From Ficedula albicollis (taxonomy: Eukaryota; Chordata; Aves; Passeriformes; Muscicapidae), in the NCBI RefSeq assembly GCF_000247815.1, contig NC_021700.1, forward strand, positions 26,069,142-26,133,141: DNA of 64,000 nt, given 5' to 3'. Shown one piece after another: positions 52,082-64,000 of this stretch (positions are counted from its first letter, which is position 1; each line of letters opens with the position of its first letter). The notes under the pieces were generated by a model that searched no databases, was not told the DNA's origin, and worked only from the letters and a program-made list of their open reading frames with translations. The translations under genes and the position numbers were made by a program.

Positions 52082-54537
52082 GTGGCCAGCTGTGGTGGCA
52101 AGGAGACTACTGCGCGTTCATTCATGGCTGTGGGCATCCCAGCTAGTTGCAATAGCAATCTCTAATTGTGCTGCAATCCTATGTCGACTGTAAGCACTAG
52201 ATGCTTTTTTATTAAACAATGAAAACTGATGATTTTCACCCAATTTCTGAAGCTTACAGACCATTTAGAAAAGCATGTTCTTGAGACAAGCTCAGCTGGT
52301 AACTTTGCTTATGTCTTCTGCTCTTGGAAACACATGGTCTTATCTCAGTCCTTTTTTAAACAACCCTCTCAGTCTGCCCCTTTGGCATACGCATAACCCT
52401 TCCACAGCCCTACGTACTAGTAGGATTTCACAACAACCAAAAGCTTTTGACAGTGTCTTCCATAAAGGAGGCTGCTCTCCCAGCCACTTGTCTAAGTCAG
52501 CAGTCAAATGTTGCTGTGTAAGTTCATTGTTGCAGAGGAAAACTTGAAAACACAGCTGGTCTGAACACCAGAATTTTATACTTATAATACATCTATTGTC
52601 TATTCTCCAACACTTCCCTCAATTTGTTTATTTTAATGGGATTTGTCTGGTAATCTTGCAAATACTCACACTTCAGTACTATGTCTGGATCTCCTCATGC
52701 AGGAATATCTGCTATGTGCACATTCAAAATACTTCTTCCCTCTATTGAAACTCCTGCCCACAGTCAAATTAAATACTAGTTATTTTCCTTGAGTACTATT
52801 TTACTGGGTATTGTTCTGAGCAGATTATAATATAGTTATATGTTGAATTGTGATTTATACCTTAATACTTACACCTGCAACAATCACTGTAAATGTATTA
52901 TCTCATAATAAAATCTCTCAGCTAACAGCAAAGTAGGTATGTGGGGCTATATCTTCCAGTTCAGCTTTCCCGAGTAGAGAACATATGTCCTATAGCATAC
53001 TTCCACCTTTGCCAGCAATCTGCAGGTGAAATCCTGGCCTGCTTTTCTCCTGACAAGATTCTGTGTGATCTGTGTGGTCTGCCTGGATGCCCAATCCTCT
53101 GCTATTCTCTTCCTGAGAGTTTTCAACCTGTTGGTCAGCTGCAGTCAAATCTAACTGACAAGTAATGGTCTCCAAAAGATAACAAAGTTCAAGTCTTGAG
53201 ATAAACAGGAGGGATCCAGGTATAGGAGGGGGTCTGTGCTAATGAGGAAATGTTAGAACTGATCAAAGGAAGGGATAGTTTCTGCCTGTTTGATATCCTG
53301 CCAGTTCATCAGTTCCAACATACTGGTTGGTCCAGCCCACACATGTAATTTAAAATGAGAGTTGTAATACTGTTTCTGGCCCAGCTGTCTGCCTAAAGAT
53401 TTGGGAGTGAGCTCGTGGTAACAGGGTTTATTGGGTATGGAAAGGGGAGCTAAAAATACTCAGATTGTGGTGCATGTCTTGATACTTGATGTAGGTATTT
53501 TAAACCAGTTCATACGACAAGAAAGCTACAAAAGCAGCATAGTCAACTACTCAAGTATTCCTCTACAGGGGACAGAGAAGCCAGTGTGGCTACACTGCCA
53601 CTGTACATCACAGTCTCCAATTGCTGAACTGTTTTTTGGGTGGCATAATTTAAATGATCCAGGCCCAGTGTGTCCTTCCACTGGCTAGAAACTGAGAGAC
53701 AGAAGAATGAAAGATAAGATCTACCTTTGCCTGACTTTACCCAGATAAATCCAGATTGCTAAATTCCTGACAACGTTCTGATTTCTGTGTTTAAAAAAAA
53801 GGAAATATTAGAAACAACCAATGCATTTTCAGTTAGCTAGACTTCATTGAAATGCACTTTCAGACCTGATGCACTAGTCTGTATTTAAACAAGGCAAACA
53901 AAACTATAAACTATGTATCCATTTTACTCTAGTGAGCACAGTATGTTGAAATAGTTTTGCATTCCACCCACATTTGATATCATTTGTGAAAGGCGTCTTC
54001 CATAAAAAGGAAGGTCCTTTCCTCATGGTCCATTTCAGCTGCTGATTGTGTTCCATCCACAAAATGTGAAGGAAACAGGTTGTTGCAAAATTAGCATTGT
54101 GTCAATGTTTACATAAGGGCGCTGAAGCCATTTGGGATGGTGAGGTACCTGGGTATTAGACGCAGCCTAGTCATGAAAGCACATAGCAAGCCAGAGCTAA
54201 TTTATCTGCTTTCTGAGTAAAATAATTTTGGCTGAGAAGGCCAAAGGTCTGTGTTAAACAATTCCTAAATTTATTTGAAAACAGCTTAATCACATCTATA
54301 TTGCGCTGATGATGCATTATACAGCCATACACTTAATTTTTAAAAAATTTGAGGCTGCAGTTCTGTCTGTGTGACTGCAGATTGTTTTTAGGAACAGACT
54401 TAGTTATTTTCACTATCATTTGCTATTATTTGTTCGATTTTAAGCACCTGATTTTTCTTGACAGGATCAAGCATGGCAATTTATCATCTAAAAGCATGGA
54501 GATACACCATCTGAAACTGCAAGGGCAGTTTTCTTAG
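52082..54537. other. Intergenic DNA between CR1 and solo LTR
   Basis: About 2.5 kb of unique-looking DNA with no gene, RNA or transposon that I can recognise. Confidence 0.7.
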
Positions 54538-54550
54538 TGTCCTGGTTTGA

Positions 54551-54751
54551 AGGGCAGGTATCTGCCAATAAAGGCAGAAGTTTTCCTTTGAAATAGAGAC
54601 CTTAATTCCACTCCCCCCAAGTATTATAATTCTTTGAATCATTCCACTCCCCCCAAGTAAGGGCAGGTATCTGCCAATAAAGGCAGAAGTTTTCCTTTGA
54701 AATAGAGACCTTAATTCCACTCCCCCCAAGTATTATAATTCTTTGAATCAA
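54551..54751. repeat. Tandem duplication inside the LTR, period 109 bp
   Basis: The unit beginning AGGGCAGGTATCTGCC at 54551 recurs at 54660, essentially without mismatch over about 90 bp. The CCACTCCCCCCAAGTA motif occurs three times. Confidence 0.93.
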
Positions 54752-55100
54752 GGACTCTGAGGCAGAGATAAGGGGGTGGGAATAACAGCTCTTTTACTAG
54801 TATATCTAACCATACAAGCAGAAACAACAGCAGTTGTTAAAATTACCAACAAAACAGAACAGATAACTTGGCTGCAGTCCTTTATTTAGCTGCAGGCACA
54901 CGCTCTCCCTGCCCTCGGTCTCGGTGCAGCCACAGAAACAAAACCTGGCGCTGCAGAAAGAGACGGGAGCGGAGGCGGGAGGCGGCGGCAGTGGCCCACG
55001 CCGGTCTCGGGTGGGAACGGGCTGGAGAGGGCAGCTCCTCGCTCACCGTTTTGGTTCTGCAGTGTCCGCAGAGGCAGGAGGCTGGAACGGGCAGATGCAG

Positions 55101-55280
55101 GGCAGCTGACCGCAGAGGCTCTCGCTCTCCTCCCTCCGGCCGCGTGGCTGCAGACGGGGGGGTCCCTCCTCCGAGCTCCCCCCCCCCCCCCCCCCCCCCC
55201 CCCCGGCAGCTGACCGCAGAGGCTCTCTCTCTCCTCCCTCCGGCCGCGTGGCTGCAGATGGGGGGTCCTCCTCCGAGCTC
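55101..55280. repeat. GC-rich tandem duplication around a short C run, period 104 bp
   Basis: The unit beginning GGCAGCTGACCGCAGAGG and ending CCGAGCTC occurs at 55101-55177 and 55205-55280, with a few substitutions and a short indel in the G/C runs. The 27-base C run (55178-55204) lies exactly between the copies. Confidence 0.92.
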
Positions 55281-55444
55281 GCCGGAAAACCGAGTCCCCT
55301 CCGGGAGCTGCTCCCACCTACCCCCTTTGTCTAGAGCCATCAGAGATCCTCGGTGTAACCCAGCCAGCTCCATTGGCATGATAATGGGAAAAATTCTTAA
55401 AATCGACACAGTAATAGAAAAAACACTCAACCCCCAACACTTAG

Positions 55445-56659
55445 TAAGAAAGGAAGCTGTGCAGTTCCCATGAAAATTTGCCCTCCAGCTTGCAAAGAAT
55501 GGCTTAATTGAATTTTTGGATTGCTATACAGAGGAATCAGAAACAGCCTGAGGTACTCTGTAGATGCTGATAATGTGTCCTGTAATTTTTCCAATTTTGT
55601 CTTCCATTTATAAGTAAGAGTAAAGTTAGGATTGAATAAAATCTAGAAATTAATGTAAAAGTTTTGGTATTTACATGAGTTTGCAATTGTGAAAGCAGCA
55701 GGTGGAAGAGGTATTACTGCCCAATACATATCAGAGATATTTTACTTACTCATGGACCCTGTTTCAATGCTAATATCACTGTTTTGTTGATCATCAAAGC
55801 CAAGAGGATATGTTTTCATCTTTTAACATGCATGAAGTTATGAGAGCAGGATTGTGAGCCTTATTCAGGTCAGAGGTGGGCAAGAGCTTGGCTTTGGACA
55901 GTATGATTGAATTTGGTGTCATATTGAAGATCCATAACACGTGGAAATTGACAAAATATCAAGCTTTTTTGTGGTTTCTCAAAATGGCCATTTGACAGCA
56001 GTTTCACCTGCAGTTTTATATCTACTTAGATTGAAAAATAAATCCAGCATTTGTTCTGCTCTTTCTTGGTTATCTTGTTCAATTAAGTATGTTCATGGGC
56101 TCTGATGTCCAATTAATGTACTGTAGTACTGAAATTACTTGATAGCTTTACATGTGAAGGCTGGGCATCTAATGTTGTAAAATGTGTGACTCTTCAAAAA
56201 ATATGAAGAAAAGGCATGTGTGCATATTCTTCCCTGTATAGTGATATTTCTTACCTTGTTAGATTTGATAATAGAACTACTTCATCTGGAGGTCTGATAT
56301 TCTATCTCAAGATTAATGTGAAAAGAGTATGAATTTATCTCTTTCTTTAAAATATTTTTTTCAATCAGCTGCTGTATGTTTTTGTCCTTTAGTTTCTTTT
56401 TCTAGACACTTTTCCCAAAGAATCCTGTGATTGTGCTACAGCTGAAGTTCTGTGGGCACTTTACAAAAGCCCTTTCTGAGAGCAAAATGAAGAAGTCCTA
56501 CCGAGTGGTCCACCTCTGGTTTATGGCTGCTAGACTGTAGAGACAGAAAGCTGTAGGGAAATCTGTGCTCCATACCAGTGTAAGTCTTGATAAATGATGT
56601 TTTCAAGGCCATTTTTACAGCCTGAGTGTGGGAAGGTGAGAGAGAAAAGGGGAATATGA
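55445..56659. other. Intergenic DNA between solo LTR and GGAA array
   Basis: About 1.2 kb of AT-rich DNA. No element or gene was recognised. Confidence 0.7.
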
Positions 56660-57894
56660 GAAGGAAGGAAGGAAGGAAGGAAGGAAGGAAGGAAGGAAGG
56701 AAGGAAGGAAGGAAGGAAGGAAGGAAGGAAGGAAGGAAGGAAGGAAGGAAGGAAGGAAGGAAGGAAGGAAGGAAGGAAGGAAGGAAGGAAGGAAGGAAGG
56801 AAGGAAGGAAGGAAGGAAGGAAGGAAGGAAGGAAGGAAGGAAGGAAGGAAGGAAGGAAGGAAGGAAGGAAGGAAGGAAGGAAGGAAGGAAGGAAGGAAGG
56901 AAGGAAGGAAGGAAGGAAGGAAGGAAGGAAGGAAGGAAGGAAGGAAGGAAGGAAGGAAGGAAGGAAGGAAGGAAGGAAGGAAGGAAGGAAGGAAGGAAGG
57001 AAGGAAGGAAGGAAGGAAGGAAGGAAGGAAGGAAGGAAGGAAGGAAGGAAGGAAGGAAGGAAGGAAGGAAGGAAGGAAGGAAGGAAGGAAGGAAGGAAGG
57101 AAGGAAGGAAGGAAGGAAGGAAGGAAGGAAGGAAGGAAGGAAGGAAGGAAGGAAGGAAGGAAGGAAGGAAGGAAGGAAGGAAGGAAGGAAGGAAGGAAGG
57201 AAGGAAGGAAGGAAGGAAGGAAGGAAGGAAGGAAGGAAGGAAGGAAGGAAGGAAGGAAGGAAGGAAGGAAGGAAGGAAGGAAGGAAGGAAGGAAGGAAGG
57301 AAGGAAGGAAGGAAGGAAGGAAGGAAGGAAGGAAGGAAGGAAGGAAGGAAGGAAGGAAGGAAGGAAGGAAGGAAGGAAGGAAGGAAGGAAGGAAGGAAGG
57401 AAGGAAGGAAGGAAGGAAGGAAGGAAGGAAGGAAGGAAGGAAGGAAGGAAGGAAGGAAGGAAGGAAGGAAGGAAGGAAGGAAGGAAGGAAGGAAGGAAGG
57501 AAGGAAGGAAGGAAGGAAGGAAGGAAGGAAGGAAGGAAGGAAGGAAGGAAGGAAGGAAGGAAGGAAGGAAGGAAGGAAGGAAGGAAGGAAGGAAGGAAGG
57601 AAGGAAGGAAGGAAGGAAGGAAGGAAGGAAGGAAGGAAGGAAGGAAGGAAGGAAGGAAGGAAGGAAGGAAGGAAGGAAGGAAGGAAGGAAGGAAGGAAGG
57701 AAGGAAGGAAGGAAGGAAGGAAGGAAGGAAGGAAGGAAGGAAGGAAGGAAGGAAGGAAGGAAGGAAGGAAGGAAGGAAGGAAGGAAGGAAGGAAGGAAGG
57801 AAGGAAGGAAGGAAGGAAGGAAGGAAGGAAGGAAGGAAGGAAGGAAGGAAGGAAGGAAGGAAGGAAGGAAGGAAGGAAGGAAGGAAGGAAGGAA
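56660..57894. repeat. (GGAA)n microsatellite, about 308 uninterrupted units
   Basis: 1,235 bases of perfect GAAG/GGAA tetranucleotide repeat with no variant unit that I can see. All purines are on the plus strand. It produces repeating-residue frames of several hundred codons on both strands, which are not genes. Confidence 0.98.
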
Positions 57895-59861
57895 ACATTA
57901 TATATGAAGACAAAGTAAGATGAAAATCTTGGCCAAGACGTTGTCTGGCATTGCTGGTCAGACAGAAATAACACAAATTACTTAATTGATTTCATAGGCA
58001 TGATTAGTAAATATCACAAAGTTTGTAATAGATTTTCAGTATATGTGAAGTTACAAATATAACTATTTCCTGGTTTATAAGAGTCTGAATATATCACTGC
58101 TATTTTGCCTATTCAAAGAGTATTTCTTTTTAGTGAAGTTCATGAACTATCTCTATTTATATGGGGAATCCCTGTTAAGAGAAATTACATATTGATTTTT
58201 TGTGTTTGTGTCATTGCTTGTAAGAATTTGATCCACTTATTTTTAGCTAAAAATATCCTTTCGACTACATACTGGCAAGATGCTGTTTAGTGTTAGATGT
58301 TGAGATTTTTTCAATGTAGTTTCTATTTTTTATCACTACAAAGGAATGAGCTGCTTTCCTGAAGGTTTTGATTCACAATTGAAGATAAATTTAGAAGTAG
58401 CAACTAGACCTGTTATTGCCTGAAGCAATCTACACCAGCCATTTCTCTGAGATTAATCATAGCATGCCAAGTACATTTTAAGTGGAATTTAAAACATAAA
58501 TATTCTGGAATAAATGTCAAATTGTATTGATTATAATGTGTTTAAACTTAAAAAAAATTAAAGATATATTTTAAGCATATAGTTTCATTGGGCTGGCTGT
58601 AGATCAGAAAGGTTAAAAGCTGGCATTTAAATAAATGGATGGGAAAAACTTGTGAAGCAGGCCATCAACACATAAATCAAGGTCAGTAGCAGTGGCAGAC
58701 ATTAAAAGAACTGTTATCATCTGTCTAGGTACCATTTTTAATAGAAAATTGTTTATGAAGGTGTTCATCATGTTGTTCTTGGTTGGCCATTGAAGTTTTT
58801 TCAGGAACACTGAAATCTGTTTGAAATTCTGTTTCATAAACTTAGTTTGTCCATTTGGAAACAGCGGAATTCTGAGAAGCAATCTTTGGAGATAAGGGGT
58901 TGAATAAGCTGCATGAAAAATGTAATCTGCTGTCACTATGACTGCATTATTTTTCAGCTCCTTTGCCATGAGCTTAGACTAGTAGAACCAGCAGAAAAGA
59001 CACAAGTGCTTACCAGACAAAGATTTGTTTTGTGGGGATGACAAAATTTACGGAGTGGTGTACAGACACAGGCATAGTCCTCTTGCTTCTCTCCTCCAGG
59101 GAGTGGAGGCAACAGCAGTAAAAGAGTGCTGAAAGTACCTTTTCCTATTTTCAGGAGCAGTGCCAGTGACTATATTAACCAATGGTGAAGGTCTGTATGT
59201 AGGTTATATCCAAGACAGTTGTACTGAGGGAGATTGTAAGAAAAGATTGTGAAAGGTTAAAGATTGGCTAACTTGAGAAAGATAAAAAAAAAAATAGAAA
59301 ATAACTAGAGTTAATTAGTGAAGATGTCAGGTAGGTATCTAAGATTTGTGAGAAGTGAAACTGGGAATAACAAGGACTCAGAGAAAGAGAAGTATTGCCA
59401 GGTCTCTCATTTTCACTTTACTTTGCCTATGATAAGGTGTTTTATAACTTATTTTGATGCTCCTTGATTACCATTTTTATGAATTGTTAGAACCTAAGCC
59501 TAAAAGGAGCTTGATTTCAATAGAGTTCAACAACGAGACTATTCATCTTCAGTGGTTTGATTTGTTTGTTTGGGTAGGATCAAGTTTCAGGTTAGGATTT
59601 TATCCTGTTTTCAGTTACTCGCTTGTGATGATTCAAGTATTGCATTCAGAATTATAATGCATGACAACTACTAATTCAGAAATATTTAAATTACCAAATT
59701 TTGTAATTCCATGCCAGCTCAGTGGAAAACTGTACAGAAAATGGAGATCTTCCATGAGATTTTGAGAGGTTAGTTATTTTATTGCCCATTTCTGTAATTA
59801 TTCAAGAGAATGGCTGTGGTAACAACAGGAACCAAAAATTATTATGCCTCACTTAAGTTTA
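57895..59861. other. Intergenic DNA right of the GGAA array
   Basis: AT-rich, 2 kb. A 118-codon minus-strand frame at 58613-58969 has no recognised family and lacks supporting context. Nothing else was recognised. Confidence 0.65.
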
Positions 59862-59957
59862 GTTGAAAGATGTCCCTGCTCATTGCAGGAGGGTTGGACA
59901 AGATGACTTTTAAAGTTTTGGACTTCCAATCCAAACCGTTCTGTGATTCTATGAAAG
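59862..59957 (+). mobile_element. CR1 LINE, terminal fragment
   Basis: It reads GAGGGTTGGACAAGATGACTT, then CCAATCCAAACCGTTCTGTGATTCTATG without the gap, which is the last 95 bp or so of a CR1 3' end. Confidence 0.85.
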
Positions 59958-62900
59958 CACCACTTTCCAAATGATGAAATATGGAGTGTACTTGGTGAAG
60001 TTATTTTGGCCTGGAGAAGCAAACCTGGGTGTTGTTGCATTGTGTTCCTCAGACAGGTGTGCTGGGAGCCAGGACAGACCTGTCTGCAGTGCTGATGCAG
60101 GATCCTGCCTGCCTGCCTGGCCAGCCTGGCTGGGTGAGAGTTCTCTTAGCACCAGCAGTAGAGCTGACAGGAAAAGGAGAGGTGGTGACAGGAATGGGAT
60201 GCTGAATGAGCACTCTGCAACACTACTAATTTTTTAAGAGAGTCTTTGGCTAAAAAGATTTTGGGAACGAGTGGCCTAGAAATTTCAGAGGTTATTGGTT
60301 TGTGTGATAATTGTAAGTCCCACACACAGTGCACTGTCTTTGGCATCTAGAGTGAATACCAAATACTTTAAAAAATTATCAGGGGTATTTTCAAGGTTAT
60401 GGATACAAGAGGTATCCAAGGACACACCTGTATGTGCTCCTAAATGTTCTGATAAAAATACATACTTGCAGTATTTTCCTCAAGTAACATAATAATTTTA
60501 TTTCTTTCTCAGAACTCTGTTTAATAAATCTTCATTTCATAAATTAAAAAAAACCTAAACCATAAAATTCCATCTCTAGATAGACTAGCTAGATTTGTGC
60601 CAGGTTTGCTGTCATTTGTGTGCCCTCTTATACATTATGCTGCATTAAGAAATACAATTACTGAGCCATTAGGATACATGATCCCAAGTACTTAGCCATG
60701 ATGACATAAAAACAGAGAAATCAATTGTTTGCGTTCCAGCATGCCATGTTTGTAAATAGCTTAGTATTGAAAGCTAAAATGATGACATGGCACATGTAAC
60801 TTTCAAGAAGTGTAAGAACTATATTATCAAACATCTCAGTATTACAAACAAACTTAGGTTACTTTTTTCGTCTGTTTAAATTGTGGAAGGTTTTCTGTTA
60901 TAGTTATAAAGAAGAAATTATATGTGTTTCATAATTGCAATTGAAAATATATTGCAGCATTCAAGTCATGATTGGGTCTAGATAGTCAGGAAAGTTGTAT
61001 AGTAAATATAAATTTATGACATAGTCCCTAAAAAATTCTGACTTCACCAAAGGCATTGGCAGCATTCCCACATTTTATGTGGTACCAGGATTTCACTCAG
61101 GCTCAGTGTAGACCAAAAGGCCAAAGAATTTAATTTCTCAAGGGCAAGAAGTTTTTAAACATGGGAATATCCACTTAGATATAATCATGAGGCCAAATAT
61201 TTAATAAAATGCTTATGTTTAAGTCAGAAAAATAATTCGAAAAGAACTCTATGTTATCACAGCACTGCTGTGGCAATAACCTTTCATAAGTCTAATAGCA
61301 TCTTTTTAGCAAGACACAATGCCTGTAACTTAAAAAGCATCATTCTCTTTTCTTCCCAGTAAGAATGGCTGTTGAAACAGGGAATTAAAATCTGATTTTA
61401 AAAAAAAGAAGGCAGAATTATGAACATGTTAGGCATGAGAGAAAAAAAATTCTCCCTCTCCCTAAGCTCCCAAAATAGAAAATGAGTAATTTGACTTAAG
61501 TTTAGTTGAATATTGGAAATTTGTCAATGGACAAGCATTCTTGGAAAACATTCCACTAAAAGCTAACAACATTCTTGCTAAGAAAACATGTTTGGAAATA
61601 CATTTACTGACCTTTTTCTTGCAAAATATCCTTTTATAAAACATCAGAGATAAGCCTGAAAAAAATCATAGTTTTAACAGATGTTAACCAAGCTAAGTTA
61701 ATTTGCAATATGTGAGGCATTAAGTTTGGTTGAATGGCAGCAGAGCTCTTGATTTGACATGTATTTCATCATGATCTCCAGAGGCATTCTGACTGCTGCC
61801 CAGAACCATTCCGGAGATTACTGATGACATTTATTGCACAATCTGTGTTGAACTCACCGCTGAAGTTTGAAAGCAATGGTAATTTCACTGTTTGTGAGCA
61901 AATTGTGCCTGATCCTATTGTACATATAAGAGGAGCCTTTCATTCCCTTTGGCTATGTTTGTACATGTAATATGGCTGGTTTTCACCTCTATCTCAAAGG
62001 TAAAGGAGTGAGGAGGACACAGCAGCTGTGGTGCTACCCCACATGCCTTTCCAATGCCTCTGAGAGCCTGGACTTTGGAAAGGATACTTCCAGGAAGACA
62101 TGCAAACACCCTCAGGGTGGTATTTCATTCTGCACCAGGCACACTTCCCTCGGAGATGTGGGAGCTGAGGAAAGGAATGTGCCCCATCAGAGATGAAAGT
62201 CAGCTGTCTGTATCTTTCAATCTTCGTAGCACTGCTATTAGATAATGTTTTCATTTACAACAGAGAAAATCTGTACGCTTAATCTATTTATATGCAATAT
62301 CTGTGTCTCTCTTTCGCTGGCCAACAGTAAAAGGCTCCTATGATCTTCATCCAGTGCTGTTTTCTAATTTTGGTTGTTCAAAGGAAGAGCAGCCACAGTG
62401 GGCAAAATTTTAGAATACTGGAATTTTTGTTTCTATTAAAAAATCAATATAAGCATAAAAAAAATTAACCACTAGCATTTTTAATTTTAAATCTTTATAG
62501 GCTGTGAAAACCTATTTTTCTGCTCCAAGTTAATAACAAGGTAGTTTTAAGTCCCAAACAGTTCTCTGTTCTTTAAGAAAATTCTTTTGGTGTCTTAAGA
62601 AATTTCTTTAAGTGTCTCACCCCTTGTTACATTCAAATAATGAATTTAGTTTATATGTAGATCCTCTTGTCATAAGGGGAGCTTGTAATAATTTTGCAGA
62701 CCTTAGACTCTATCAATTTCCTGGAATTACTGAAAATTCTTTTCTACAGACTTTGACTTGTCATCTTTCTAATTTTCATGCGGCCTTTTTTCCCTCTATT
62801 TGCACAGTTTAACATCACATTTTTTTAATGCCACATCTTTGTTTTTGCTGGCTTACATTGTTCCTTCCCTATATGTCTGTGACCAATTATTATGACCACA

Positions 62901-63592
62901 TGGATCATCGGTGGTTTCATGTTGGAAATCGTTTCCCTAGATATCAGCTTGCTGCACAGGTCAACAGCAAGTGTGCTTATTCCATTGGAAATACTGCATA
63001 CTGCATACTAGAAACCTAATTGTTTCCCTGCACAGAGAGGTGAGTATCCTTTCCACCTGTCATCTTTAAATAGAATTTATAGTCATCAAATACAAATATA
63101 TTCACTTCCCTAGCAATTAAAAATGAAATAGTTGCTGAAGTTTCTTCTCACAAATTTGCATTACTGCCCAGTTAGGGAAGGGTTTATTTTTCTTTCTTTA
63201 AAACCTATGCTAATTATATTCTTCATAGATATAATTCTTCAAGACTGATTGCCCAGGTCTGTAATTTTGTAAAATATTGTATTTTGAAAAATAATTTTAA
63301 AATCCCATCAACATACTGATTAGAAAAAAAAAGTTATGAAGCAGAAAATGTGTCTAGGTACAATAAGCCAATTTAATTTGTTTCATTCATTCCTTTGGTA
63401 TGCTTAATTTTAGAATTGATGAAGTAAATAATTTGCTGTCAAGAGAAGAAGCATATAACTATGGCAGTCCTAGGTGAGAAAAATTTAATTTCTGAATACA
63501 TAACAGCATAGGATTCCATATAAATTTCAGAAATGGCTTTACTTTCTTTCGGAGATATTGTTCAAATCCTAATGTATTTCATACATAGAATG
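59958..63592. other. Intergenic DNA between CR1 fragments
   Basis: 3.6 kb of mostly AT-rich DNA. I see no exon, RNA gene or transposon. Confidence 0.7.
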
Positions 63593-64000
63593 GCTGATGT
63601 TAGAAGGCAGTTCTGGAAGTCATGTGGTGCAGCCTCTGTGCTCAAGCAGGGTCATCTAGAGCTGGTTCCCTGGGACCATGTCCAGATGGCTTTTGACAAT
63701 CTCCAAGGATGGAAATAATGCTACCTCTCTGGGCAACCTGTGCCACTGCTCAGTCATTCTCACAGTAAAAAGAGCTGTTCCTTACATTCACAAGGAATCT
63801 TCTCTGGTTCTGCCTCTGGTCCTCTCACTGGACACTACTAGGAAGAGCCTGGACACCTCTTCCTTCCTTCATGCATTTAAATACATTGATGACATTCCCC
63901 TTGAGCATTCTCTTCTCCCCTCATCATTTTCATATCCCTTCTCTGGCAATGCTTCTAATACAGCCCAGTATCGTTAGCCTTCTTTGTAGAAAGGTCTTTA
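63593..64000 (-). mobile_element. CR1 LINE 3' end running off the right edge
   Basis: The plus strand starts CATAGAATGGCTGATGTTAG and continues through CTGGGCAACCTGTGCCACTG and AAAAAGAGCTGTTCCTTACA, the reverse complement of a CR1 3' end. The element continues past the window. Confidence 0.88.

Larger units (their letters stand above)
54538..55439 (+). mobile_element. Solo LTR of an ERVL-like endogenous retrovirus
   Basis: The element starts TGTCCTGGTTTGAAGGG and ends CCCCCAACA, as LTRs do (TG...CA). It is flanked on both sides by the 5-bp sequence CTTAG (54533-54537 and 55440-55444), a target-site duplication of the length typical of ERVL. It is 902 bp long. The left part contains a duplicated AT-rich unit and the right part is GC-rich with a second duplication around a 27-base C run. 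No internal retroviral genes are present, so it is a solo LTR left by recombination. The start resembles passerine LTRs I remember. Orientation is assumed from that resemblance. Confidence 0.82.

Noticed and set aside
54868..55473. GC-rich frame of 201 codons and a CpG-like block
   Set aside because: It lies inside the solo LTR. The GC content belongs to the LTR, not to a host promoter or gene.
56436..57976. KEGR-type and LPSF-type repeat proteins of 430-512 codons
   Set aside because: They are translations of the GGAA microsatellite, open in several frames because the repeat contains no stop.
58613..58969. 118-codon minus-strand frame
   Set aside because: No recognisable domain, splice context or neighbouring exon. 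Its length is compatible with chance.

Overview
The window is vertebrate nuclear DNA, almost certainly from a bird. It holds chicken-repeat-1 (CR1) LINE 3' ends in both orientations and LTR pieces of a kind I associate with passerine and other bird endogenous retroviruses. It also holds split genes with GT-AG introns and sparse interspersed repeats. I see no sign of prokaryotic or viral genome organisation, no CRISPR array and no operon.

The one gene I can support is TNPO1 (transportin-1, karyopherin beta-2), read on the minus strand. Eleven coding exons run from the start ATG at 35200 down to 59. Together they encode about 426 residues in one unbroken frame, roughly the N-terminal half of a protein of about 890 residues. 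The rest of the gene lies beyond the left edge. All internal splice junctions are GT/AG and every exon phase matches its neighbour. The promoter side is a CpG-rich block at about 34.26-35.83 kb, where a 5' non-coding (or N-terminally extending) exon is expected but could not be fixed.

Layout: 0.06-13.7 kb has ten TNPO1 exons with short to medium introns, one minus-strand CR1 and three local two-copy tandem duplications. 13.7-31.5 kb is one 17.9-kb intron carrying most of the transposon debris: several CR1s, an ERVL-like LTR with a nested CR1, and three more two-copy duplications. 31.5-35.8 kb holds the first two coding exons and the CpG island, with two enormous C homopolymers in the intron between them. 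35.8-64 kb is upstream intergenic DNA. It contains a second GC-rich island cut by a 1,627-base C run, a 902-bp solo LTR with a 5-bp target duplication, a perfect 1.2-kb GGAA array, and CR1 fragments.

No new genetic system is evident. The most notable structural signals are five long pure C runs, all C on the plus strand and totalling about 3.25 kb, which are probably assembly or sequencing artefacts in GC-rich spots. Others are a 330-bp tract shared without base substitutions by two otherwise diverged CR1 copies, a recurrent pattern of 46-109-bp two-copy tandem duplications, and the very long GGAA microsatellite.
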